Source: Paraconiothyrium sp. Pb-2020 (taxonomy: Eukaryota > Ascomycota > Dothideomycetes > Pleosporales > Didymosphaeriaceae). From it: DNA of 64,000 nucleotides. A model generated the notes under the pieces. That model searched no databases and was not told the DNA's origin. It saw only the letters and a list, made by a program, of their open reading frames with translations. Of the stretch, positions 54,817-64,000 are shown in pieces. Made by a program: the position numbers and the translations under genes. The stretch covers positions 1,488,001 to 1,552,000 of the forward strand of contig JAJUBI010000003.1 in assembly GCA_022419385.1 (NCBI GenBank). The letters run 5' to 3'. The first letter of the stretch is position 1. Each line of letters starts with the position of its first letter.

Positions 54817-56097
54817 CTATTCCCTACTCTTTTCGTTATTTATTTCCTCCTCGTCGTACCACCCCAGGTATTGCGCAAGATATTCGCCAGTCAAGCCCAA
54901 CGCGATTCCACCTCCTGTAAACCAGGCACCGTTCTTGAACCACCACCAACAATTCTTTACGTCTTTGAGCTGAACTCTCCAGATCATTGTCCCGAGTGTG
55001 GCGGCGGCGCTTCCGCAAGCACCGATGAAGAAAACAGGCCCCATACCTGCGGCGACACCCGTGGCGGCTAAGAGGCCAAGTTGCACGGCGGCAAGCCCGG
55101 TTAGAACAGCCTTAGTTTCTTTCTCATGCTTCAATGCAATGCTCTTGATGCCAGCCTTTGCGTCGTCCTTGATGTCCATGTGAGCGTAGATCATGTCATA
55201 AAGGACGGTCCACGCGACGTTGCTCGCATAAAGGCACGCGGCTGCTGTCAGTGCAGCTTGGTTGGTAAGTAGATCAACTCCAAGCGCGGGGAAGCCCATC
55301 ATGGCACCCCAGGAGAACGTGAGTCCGAGGACAAATTGCGGATAATGTGTGACCCGCTTCGCCAGGGGATATGTAGCGACAAACAACAATGATGGTGTCG
55401 CGTACCAGAAACACTCGAAGGGCAAAGAAAGCAAGACACCCAAACCAGTAAGAAGCTGTGCACCCGTAAAAATAATAGCAGCCTCAGGACTGACGGCTTT
55501 TCTTGCGATGGGACGCAGATACGTGCGCTCAACATGTGGATCGAGGTTTCGGTCCCAGAGGTCATTTATGGTACATCCAGCACCGCGCATGACCAGTGCA
55601 CCGGTGAAGAAGAGAGCAGTTGTGCCGACAACTGCTGAGGGTGCCGCCATCGGTGTTGCCATAGTTGCGGCAACAAGTGTGCTGAAAACACATGGGAAGA
55701 ACAAATAGTAGGTGCCGGTTGGTTTGTCGAGCCTAATAAGCTCTGCATACGGAACGACAGATTTTGGTAGGTAGGAAAGCAGGCCCGTCGTAGGGGGCTT
55801 GTATTCTGGCCAAATTCTAGGAGATTCCTGGGTTGCTGTTGCTACGTCCGCGGAAAGTACTCGGGATGAGAATGGACTAGACCTGTCTATGTTGAAGATT
55901 AAGGCCCCACGGATGGGCTTTGTCGACATCATCTCGGGCTGTTGCACCGTCTTTCGAGAGGTGACCAAGACATTGTGCCGTATCCAGATGTTACTTAATG
56001 ATGGATAAAGTGACGTCCATTGTGCCCTCGGAGAGAGGCGTAAGCTCTGCAGGCAAGCTGATGAGCCTTGGAGTCGCGAACATCGAAGCAACGCCAT
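54817..56097 (-). CDS. COQ2: 4-hydroxybenzoate polyprenyltransferase (Coq2)
   Basis: An intronless ORF of 426 residues. Coq2 joins the polyprenyl tail to 4-hydroxybenzoate in ubiquinone synthesis at the inner mitochondrial membrane. The long basic N-terminus is a mitochondrial presequence. The UbiA-family Asp motifs are present: INDLWDRNLDPHVERT and YDMIYAHMDIKDDAKAGIKS. About eight membrane segments follow the usual spacing, and YAELIRLDKPTGTYYLFFPC precedes the first motif. The end (EYLAQYLGWYDEEEINNEKS) is soluble. The gene is divergent from the JmjC gene. Confidence 0.95.
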   Translation of the reverse strand: MALLRCSRLQGSSACLQSLRLSPRAQWTSLYPSLSNIWIRHNVLVTSRKTVQQPEMMSTKPIRGALIFNIDRSSPFSSRVLSADVATATQESPRIWPEYKPPTTGLLSYLPKSVVPYAELIRLDKPTGTYYLFFPCVFSTLVAATMATPMAAPSAVVGTTALFFTGALVMRGAGCTINDLWDRNLDPHVERTYLRPIARKAVSPEAAIIFTGAQLLTGLGVLLSLPFECFWYATPSLLFVATYPLAKRVTHYPQFVLGLTFSWGAMMGFPALGVDLLTNQAALTAAACLYASNVAWTVLYDMIYAHMDIKDDAKAGIKSIALKHEKETKAVLTGLAAVQLGLLAATGVAAGMGPVFFIGACGSAAATLGTMIWRVQLKDVKNCWWWFKNGAWFTGGGIALGLTGEYLAQYLGWYDEEEINNEKSRE

Positions 56098-56605
56098 TAT
56101 TTGACTTGCTATGAAGAAGGTAATGCGGAGTTGTAGCTTCGAAGGTATTTTGCGAAGCCGCGCCTAATCTGGTGCAAATCAAAGGTCAAAAGCCCATCAT
56201 GAGAATTCGCTCATATTACGCGATCGATTGCCTGCTAGCCGGATGGGAATGGAAACTAGTGGCAGGTGAATGGCTAACGGTGAGAGTGAGAGATGAAGGT
56301 CGCGTCGTCCGTGCGCGGTTTTCTCGCCAAATCACGTGTCCCGTTCACCCGTGGACCGCGGTCGCGACTTCCCCAACCTTTAGACTCTAGCGTCTCGTGC
56401 AGTCGTGGTCGCCCGTCCACACCTCGTCGACGAGCGTCGCCACCCCTTGTGGTGCCCGCGCTTACTCATTGCCTGTTGTTGAAGATTCCCACGAGGCGCT
56501 CCTTGCGCTTGAATAATCGCGCGACCGACGAACACCCTGCTTCACGACGCGCCATAGCTCCCCCGCTTGAGTAACGCTCATATATGCCCGCATACAGCGC
56601 CCGCG
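56098..56605. promoter_or_regulatory. Bidirectional promoter COQ2 / JmjC gene
   Basis: About 500 bases between divergent starts. A short upstream ATG at 56584 is out of frame with the JmjC protein and stops after 17 codons (56635-56637), overlapping the main start; it could act as a small upstream ORF. Confidence 0.45.
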
Positions 56606-59600
56606 ATGCCGGCCGCGAGACCGAGGGCTTCATTTGAACCCATACCACCGGATTTTGACGTACGAACGTTCGTCGAGACGGCAGACAATTTCCAGTATGC
56701 GGACAGAATCTCGTATGAGATGATCGCCAATAATGGCATGGAGCAATTTGAGAAGCTTGTGCTGCTGCATGTCATAATCGGAGGAAAACCACTCGTGATA
56801 GACGGCTTCGAGGAAGTGTTAGACCCCTGGACGTTTACGCCGTCATGGCTACGCGACAACATGGGCGACAAGCGTAGGTGGAGTTTGCATTACGAGCGTT
56901 GGGCAGTGATGCTAACGAAATCACAGCCGAGAATGCGCGTAATCTTACCACGAAAGAGAACATTCCCCTCACGATCAAGCACTACCTCAAGAACATGGGC
57001 AAGCTCACTGAACAATTCTTCGAGGACGCCGAGCGCTATCGTGACACGACCCGGCAGCGCGTCTACCTGAAAGATATTGACTGCCCGAATGTCTGGCGCA
57101 ACAAAGTTGAAGAACATATCCCAGCGGCCCTGTTCTACCTCAACGAGAGCACTGGCGAGATAGGTGGACCGGGAGCTCTCGATGAGCCTAGCGGTCGCAA
57201 AGGCAGAGGAATCGGCCGCGCAGGTGATCTGATGAGCAGTCTGCCACCGGAAATGCGAGCCGAGAACCTCATGTGCTACATCGGCCATGAAGGAACGTAC
57301 ACACCAGCTCATCGAGAGATGTGCGCATCCCTCGGCCAAAATATAATGGTGAACGCCTCTACCACAGTCGGCGAAGACGGGAAGCCTGAGCGACCAGGTT
57401 CTTCTTTGTGGTTCATGACGGAAATGAAAGATCGCCATCTCGTATCTGAATACTGGTTATCAACGTTGGGGCATGACATCGAGGTAGAGAACCACTTCGC
57501 CCAGCTTATTGCGTGGAAGAAAGCTCCGTTCAAGACGTACGTTGTCGAGCAGCGACCTGGCGATTTCATCCTAATTCCGCCGTTGGCCCCTCACCAGGTC
57601 TGGAACCGTGGCACACGCACTATGAAGGTAGCCTGGAACCGAACAACTGTTGAGACCCTGGAATTGGCTATGTCGGAAGCGTTGCCAGCCTCACGCATCG
57701 TTTGTCGAGACGAGCAGTATAAGAACAAAGCAATCATCTATTATAGCCTTCTGAAATACTCCGATCTTATCAAGATCGCCCGGGCGCGGAGTGAATTGGG
57801 AGGTGAACAAGAAGAAACCATTCACCGGTCGCTCAAGATCCGACACGTTCAGCGCGATTTCAAGAGGTTGTTTGATCTCTATAAGAACATCCTGCTTTCA
57901 GAAATGTTCGCGCCTGAAGCGCAGCATACCCGTGAACACCCCGAATACCTACCCTTCGATGGGAATGTAACGTGCGCTTACTGCAGATGCAACATCTTCA
58001 ACCGTTTCTTGACTTGCAAATCATGCAAGAATCTCTACAGTGAGGAGATGGATGAGCCTTATGATGTTTGCATGGACTGCTACTGCATGGGTCGAAGCTG
58101 CGGTTGCCAATCGGGATATACGTGGGTTGAGCAATGGAAGTGGAAAGACCTCATACATAGGTATGAGGAGTGGCGGGCTCAAATAGTCGAAATTAATGGA
58201 CACATTACGGAGAAAACGCCGCTACCGTTACCAGAAGAGAGGCGGTACTTCAGCAAGAAAACCCTTGCCCAAGTGTGCCAAGAGCAGCTCAAGTTACGAC
58301 CCTTCTTAGACATAAAGAATCCCCATCCTGCGAACGAGGAATCCGAAGAAGACGAACCGCAGACCGATGCGAACGGGTATCCGAAACCAGCGAAGAAGAA
58401 GTCCAAGCAGTGGCTCAGTAAGCACAAGTCCTGCCATGTCTGTTTAAAACGACATGCTAAGTGGAAGATGGCTTTCTGCAGCAATTGCGATTATGCTTAT
58501 TGCTACGGCACCCTGTTTCGTGCGCACGACACTATGCCACTAGCCATCATGGAAGCCCCTGCCTGGATATGCCCACATTGTAGGCGAGTGTGCAATACAG
58601 GAAAATGTCGAAGTGATCCTCGACAAAACTCGTATGAGCCTAAGGGTACCTTATTGGGACACGACACAAAAAAGGTAGCAGATCCGCGATCAGTGGAATG
58701 TTTGGTGGACTTTGGCATCTCGAACCTGAATTGGGTGCGAGAGGAGGATGTGGCTATGGCGAATCGACGCGCAGCTGCTGAGCAGGAGAAACTGGCAAAC
58801 CCGGAATTCGACGATCGGTATATCGATTTGAATCATGACACGAGTCGTAATGGTATCGCCTACTCACCAGTGGAAGAATCTGGCTTTGATGGTCACACAA
58901 ATGGAGCTAACGGTCATGGCCTACTATCAGCCCCGGATGACCCCTTTGGTGAGAATCCTCTGCATCCAGATCCAGATCCGGACGGGGAGATCCCGCGGCT
59001 TGGAAAACGTAATCGTGAAGACGAGCACGAAGAAGAAACTGCGAGTCGTCGGAAGAAGAAGAAGAAGCAGAAGCGAAAGGACGATACGCCACAACGTCTC
59101 GAACCGAAGAGTACATCCGGCAAGCAGTATCAAAAGGAAGTTCAACGGAAGCTTCTTGAAGAAGCTAAGCGTAAAGATCGCTACATCCTTGTGGCCGCCA
59201 GAATGAAAGGAAAGTCTAAAGTTGTGAGATTGCAACTGGACCCAGACCTTCTCGAGGCAATACAGAACAGGCCAGTTCTGGAGCACCCAGGACCCGAGCA
59301 CGAACGTGAATCAAGCGAAGAGCCGGAAGACGTCACAGGACATATTCTTCAGTCTGACATTATGGAGGCGAGGAGACCGGCGGTCACCCCTGCTCAAAAA
59401 GAGAAGGCCCAGAAGACTTTCCGAGTCCGTGTGAACGAGGATGAAACGTATTCTACGAGGAAGCGTAATCCAGAGGCCAGCTTGCCTAGTAAGCCCCGCC
59501 GTCCCGGTCAGAGGCGTTCACGCTTCGAAGAGATCACCATCGACTCTGAAGACGAAGATGACGATATCATGACTGGACATGCCGAACCGGGTGCCGGCCG

Positions 59601-60501
59601 GTCGACTGGTAGAACGTCCAATTGGCTGGCACGGAAGAACGAGGGTGAGGAAGACTTACCTACCGAACTGCCTAAAGACTTCAGGGATGGTCTAATCAAC
59701 CCCAACCGTGAAAAGAACATGGAGCGAAACCGAATACGCAACCAAGCCTTGGCCGAACTAAGGAAGTCAATGCCGTCTAATCCAATCGCCAAGATTCGCC
59801 CACCTGGAGCAGGCCAGCCACTTGAAAGCACGAGCAGCCTCCTAGACCAAGCCAGTGCAGATGAGGACGGCGTTGGCGTTGAAGACGAAGAGTCTAGCGA
59901 AGCCCTCCTACTCGCACAATCTGCCGCCTCCGCCCTCGATGCCCAGCGTAAAGCCGAAGAGGAAAAGAGGCGTACCGCCGCCGCCGAGAAAGAAGCTCAA
60001 GAAAATCTTCGCGCCAAAATGGGCATTGCAGAGGAATTTCTCTCGGATGACGAGGGCGAGTCTTTAAACGGCTTCATCGACACACTCGCTGCGGAAGACG
60101 AGCCCCTCGCTCACGAGCGCGTCGCTGAACCTTCCTCATCACCCATCGCCAACGGACCGCCTCTGCAGTCGACGAATTCCCTTCTCTCGAAACCCGGCAT
60201 GGAGGGCAAGAAGATCAAGATTGTATCCAAGCGCAGTACCGACGGAGCTTCCAAGACGACTACTACGACGACAATCAAGGCGCCGCTGTCGGGCTTTACG
60301 GCCGTCAATAAGAAGGTGTCTAAGAGCATCAACGTTTCCGAGTCGGAGTCTGACAGCGAAGACGAAATTCCAGCGACGGCCCCAGTGACCAAGAGACCTG
60401 TTGGTAGACCTCCCGGTCGCCCGCCGTTAGTTCCCACGAGGGGATCTAGCTCAGGCCGCGGGAGGGGTCGACCACGTGGTAGGCCAAGGAAGTCGGTTTG
60501 A
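56606..60501 (+). CDS. JmjC / zf-4CXXC_R1 (CDCA7-type) / AT-hook chromatin protein
   Basis: Two exons, 56606-56873 and 56927-60501, give 1280 residues. A JmjC domain lies at about 205-330: TYTPAHREMCASLGQNIM provides the Fe-binding pair His218-x-Glu220, and PLAPHQVWNRGTRTMKVAWN provides His312. A first Cys cluster at 439-483 (CAYCRCNIFNRFLTCKSCKN) is followed by a zf-4CXXC_R1 cluster at about 592-651 (CHVCLKRHAKWKMAFCSNCD...WICPHCRRVCNTGKCR), the module that defines the CDCA7 family. A long charged, disordered tail has bipartite basic signals and ends in AT-hooks (VGRPPGRPP, GRGRPRGRPRK). A nuclear histone demethylase-like or DNA-methylation-linked role is inferred. The start ATG was chosen because upstream in-frame codons lack an ATG. 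Confidence 0.9.
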
Positions 60502-61071
60502 TGGCATTGTTGTGGTCTGACATTGGTTGGATAGCGCTCCCGTGTGTTCGTTGTGATGCGATGGTGGGTTAATGAGATAGCATGGGAAGACCTAGCATGA
60601 GTGGTGACTGGCCAGCTACTTTGTGCAGAGGTAAACCAGTCTTACCACCTGTTTACGCGTAGACTAGGCTGCATGCTGATTGAAAATAAGTAATACGCAC
60701 CATACTCGTCTTCATTATCGGCCATGGTCTAATCGATAACCGCACAATTGCCCTCGACGTTTTAGCTAGTGGTGGAAGCGCATACTCGTCCAGATGCTGC
60801 GAACTCTTTAATTTGCCTTTGCTTTGACCCCAATACGCTTTTTAACACCGCCGGTATCAAGCTGTGCAATATTGGGACGCGTGAGAGAATCCATGTTGAT
60901 TGACGTAACTACCTTGGCGAATAGTTACCCAAGCGAAGCAGGGATCGTGGCGACCTGATATGGGGCGTACGCCTACCCCTCAACAAAAGCTTTGTAGATG
61001 GAGTGACAGCTTGCGAACTGCTACGAATGATCAAGATAACATTCGTCCCAGTTCACCACCTCAGCTTCAAC
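60502..61071. other. Spacer and P450 upstream region
   Basis: About 570 bases after the JmjC stop. An in-frame ATG at 61027 could extend the P450 N-terminus by 15 residues. Nothing else was recognised. Confidence 0.45.
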
Positions 61072-62812
61072 ATGTTGTATCTAATCCCAGCCGTGGCAAC
61101 AGTTATTCTCTTCACCGTTGTCCGCAGGCGGTACTTGTCAAGCATTTCCGATGTTCCCGGCCCGTTGCTTGCTTCATTCTCGCATCTCTGGCAGGTAGGG
61201 AGAATTATCCAAGGCGATATCGACCGAGAATCCAGTAGGCTGCATGATCGGTATGGTACGTATACAAGCTCAGCGGGGCAAGCTGTAAAAAGAACCAATC
61301 TGACGGAAAGAGGACCGTTCGTTCGGATCAGCCACGAGGAAGTCAGCATCTGTCATCCGGATGCGATACGACAGATCTTGCTGAATCCGTTGCAAAAGGT
61401 AGGTGACGTTTTGTAAGACTACATAATTCTATGCACCATCGCGCTATCATTCAGTGAATTGATTGTCGCGCAGTCAAATTGGTACAGCGTCATTGCACTG
61501 CCAGATCAGCGTTTCCAGACTCCCATGTCGGAACTCGAACCACGCCGTCACGCTCAGCGCTCCAAACACCTCGCCGCGGGCTTCTCCATGACCCATGTGA
61601 TCAAATCCGAGATACACGTATCCGACGCCATTCGTCTCCTGAAGAAACGACTGAGCCAATTTTCCCAGACCAAATCAGAAATCCATCTCGACCAATGGTT
61701 CAACTACCTTGCCTTCGACATCATCGGTGAAGTTCTCTTCTCGAAGTCCTTCGGGTTTCTGGAAGCAGGTAAGGACCTCGGCGGCTCGATCGCTAACAAC
61801 AAAGTCTTGACATTGTATGTCAGCATTGCGGGCTTTTTCCAAAGCATACATCGAATGACGATTGGCCACCCTGTTGTTAGCGATCGGAAGTTGATGCCGA
61901 CGCAGCACATCTTCGACACTACGCTCGGCGCTATCGCGACTCGACAGAAGAATCCCGAGGTCCGCAAAGACGTGCTATCGGTGTGGATGAGGCAGCACGC
62001 GGAGAATCAGGAAGATTTCTCGGAAAAGGAGCTTTACGGTTGTGTCAATATGACAGTGGGAGCCGGCGCCGATACCGTCAGTGCTTCGATTCAAAGTTTC
62101 TTCTACCATATCATGAGGCATCCGCGAATTCAGAAGAGCGTGAGAAAGGAGATTAAGGACGCGGGATTGACAGACGATGTCATTTCTTACGCTGACGCGG
62201 CAAATCTGCCGTTCTTGCAGGCTTGTGTAAGTGCTCAACATGGTTTGTAATGAACGGTAACAGGTAACAGAAAATGCGTAGATTAAAGAGGCCTGGCGCC
62301 TGTTTCCTCCCGTACCATTCGGACTCGGGCGTGTTGTTGGTCCCGCGGGGCTTACTATTGGCGGTCGTTACTTTGCACCCGGGGTAATTTTATCAACGAT
62401 CTTTTTCGGAAATGCTCAAAAGCTAAGACAATATATAGACCAAACTTAGCGTCAACCCACGGGTAATACACTATAGCCGCACCGTCTTCGGGGAGGACGC
62501 CGCTGTATACAATCCAGAGCGATGGCTTGGCCCGGATGCAAAGCAGCTCGACAGGCAATTCGTTGCTGTGAGTGGTTCTGTCTCAATGTTCCATCTGTTG
62601 CACGTGTTGATCAGTCAAAGTTTGGCGCGGGGTATAATTCTTGTCAAGGCAAGAACATTGCACAACTGGAGATCTATAAGGCCACTGCGACGCTTGTGCG
62701 AGATTTCGACTTCAAACAGGTGGATCCAAACCAGGATTGGAAATATGAAGCTTACTTCACGGCGACTCCCTATGACTGGCCTTGCCGTGTTCAGGCTATT
62801 GATACTCGGTGA
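61072..62812 (+). CDS. Cytochrome P450 monooxygenase
   Basis: Six exons, 61072-61255, 61313-61398, 61474-62226, 62282-62383, 62439-62567 and 62615-62812, give 483 residues. A membrane anchor (MLYLIPAVATVILFTVV) is followed by the Pro-rich hinge VPGPLLASFSHLWQ. The I-helix reads TVGAGADTVSASIQSF, the K-helix ExxR is EAWR in IKEAWRLFPPVPFG, the PERW element is YNPERWLG, and the haem loop is FGAGYNSCQGKNIA with the Cys ligand. It resembles the pisatin-demethylase-like group, but the substrate cannot be told. The exon 1/2 junction is ambiguous: a GAG acceptor gives DRYGPFVRIS, an AAG acceptor gives DRYGTGPFVRIS. No cluster enzymes flank it. Confidence 0.92.
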
Positions 62813-63777
62813 AGATTAGGATAATGCAGATAGCCAAGTTCAAAACGCGGGCACGAATACATAGATCTAGTCGCCTATTTCGACCGTAGAATGTGTCTTC
62901 TATGTCGGTAGCAAAGCATTGGTGGTCCTTGCGTCATATCTCCATCGAGACCCCTTGATGCAATCATGCATTTGGTCCAAATCGAACCATAGCAGTAGAC
63001 AGCTAATTTAGCAAGATGTAGAACTACAACGATGGCTTTAAATAGATCAGGGGCAAAGAACATCAAACTGTACCCCGCCAACAATGTCTCCGAACACGGG
63101 CGGAACGACGCAAACGCAGTAGTTCTTCCACTCAAGCAAAGTGCATGCTAGAAACTTCGCTGCATGCAGGTCAACGTTTGCAGGCTGGGCCGACGTGGCA
63201 GCTTGGCCGTGGGGCAGCAGATATATATCCGTGCGTAGCCCACGTCACATCTACCGGCCTCACGCGACATGATCCCCAGACCGTTCCCATACATTTGTGC
63301 TGAGTGGCAATGGGTGACGTGATGCTTCCCAGCCCGAGGGTTCCGCTCCGCTAGTGCCAAGTTGCTCCGCCCGGTAAAACGGCGCTAGTGCATCACACCA
63401 AGCCACTGCCTTTGCTGGGCTCGTCCGCTGTAGCATCTAGAACTTTGATGGACTCTCTGGCTCATGCCACCAATATCACTGCTGAGACGCTAGCCTGCTT
63501 GGGTCCATGTCATATGCTTGGGACCTACACATTGGCTGTCCAAGCATGCTCCCCCCCGGGAATGGACGGAAAATACTTAAGGAGCCGCAATCCTTCGAGA
63601 TTATTAGATCTCAAACACACAAGTATCTTCGAGTGAAGTCATACGGCTACAACTACCTACTTTCACCAACTCACCAAACCTCCAATCGAAGAAAGCCGCA
63701 AAGCCCAAACGCACTTCAATCTTCCTACAACCTCATCAATATCAAGCCACACTAAACTCATCCCTGCATACACTACA
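62813..63777. other. Intergenic, nothing recognised
   Basis: About 960 bases between the P450 and the edge ORF. The last 150 bases before 63778 are C/A-rich like a fungal leader. No other feature is supported. Confidence 0.45.
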
Positions 63778-63999
63778 ATGGGTTGCAATATCTTTTCCCG
63801 CAAGCATGTCGCCGGCATTCCATATGGGGAGGCACCCGCCCGTAAAGTCAGCACCACACCATCACAACGAGCAAGCGTTAGCGCGAGCCGTGGCCGCCAA
63901 TCTGTGAGCAGCCCAGGCCAAAGCGGACGAAGCAGATCCAGAGGAGAATCCATGGACGTCATCGGCAATCGAGGAGCCAGCATCGGGGGTGGGCACTGA
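63778..63999 (+). CDS. Hypothetical Ser/Arg-rich protein at window edge
   Basis: An ORF of 73 residues, MGCNIFSRKHVAGIPYGEAP, followed by a Ser/Arg/Gly-rich stretch (SASRGRQSVSSPGQSGRSRS) and a stop at the last bases of the window. The leader before the ATG (CACTACAATGGG) is a good fungal start context. The stop may be inside an intron beginning GTGGGCAC just before it, in which case the gene continues beyond the window. The N-terminal MGC could be lipid-modified. No family was recognised. Confidence 0.45.
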   Translation: MGCNIFSRKHVAGIPYGEAPARKVSTTPSQRASVSASRGRQSVSSPGQSGRSRSRGESMDVIGNRGASIGGGH

Positions 64000-64000
64000 T

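Noticed and set aside
1..64000. tRNA genes, CRISPR arrays, intact transposons
   Set aside because: GTTCGA-like strings were checked by eye and lack a matching A-box and acceptor stem; no repeat-spacer pattern and no transposase or reverse-transcriptase motifs were seen. A covariance-model scan would be decisive.

Overview
The window is nuclear DNA of a filamentous ascomycete (Pezizomycotina; a dothideomycete is my guess, from gene style only). The reasons are: genes with 0-5 short GT-AG introns, mostly 44-80 nt; spacing of one gene per 1.5-2 kb on both strands with no operons; and orthologues typical of filamentous fungi, such as an SMN protein, an AA9 polysaccharide monooxygenase and a voltage-gated proton channel. 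Most genes had to be joined across introns by hand. Exon coordinates come from splice motifs, reading phase and family consensus, not from transcripts.

Layout. 0-9 kb: a secreted cupredoxin, an SMN homologue in five exons, a NOP15-like nucleolar RRM protein, an interrupted ORF, a BTB/POZ gene, a small membrane protein and a decayed membrane-protein gene. 9-21 kb: SEC23, cytochrome c haem lyase divergent from mevalonate diphosphate decarboxylase, a doubtful small gene, a PEP12-type syntaxin divergent from the nuclear-pore protein NDC1, and a secreted SurE-type phosphatase. 21-36 kb, the densest part: a SCY1-type pseudokinase, an Hv1 proton channel divergent from a PABPN1-like RRM protein, UBC9 divergent from PEX19, an unidentified acidic protein, an AA9 LPMO, and GINS subunit PSF2 divergent from ALG10. 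36.1-43.4 kb: a gene-poor stretch of about 7.3 kb without a convincing gene. 43.4-64 kb: an SH3/RasGEF, a CHY-RING ubiquitin ligase, RPL31, a GFA-like zinc protein, a GH16 glucanase, COQ2 divergent from a large JmjC/zf-4CXXC_R1/AT-hook chromatin protein, a cytochrome P450, and a short ORF at the right edge.

Most genes are core housekeeping (secretion and vesicle traffic, haem, isoprenoid and ubiquinone synthesis, SUMO, replication, N-glycosylation, peroxisome import). The accessory layer is small: cupredoxin, LPMO, GH16, SurE phosphatase and P450. I see no secondary-metabolite cluster, intact transposon, CRISPR array or tRNA gene. The best candidates for a second look are the JmjC/CDCA7-type zinc-finger protein, the Hv1 channel, the split SMN gene, the decayed genes near 5 and 8 kb, and the 36-43 kb gene desert.
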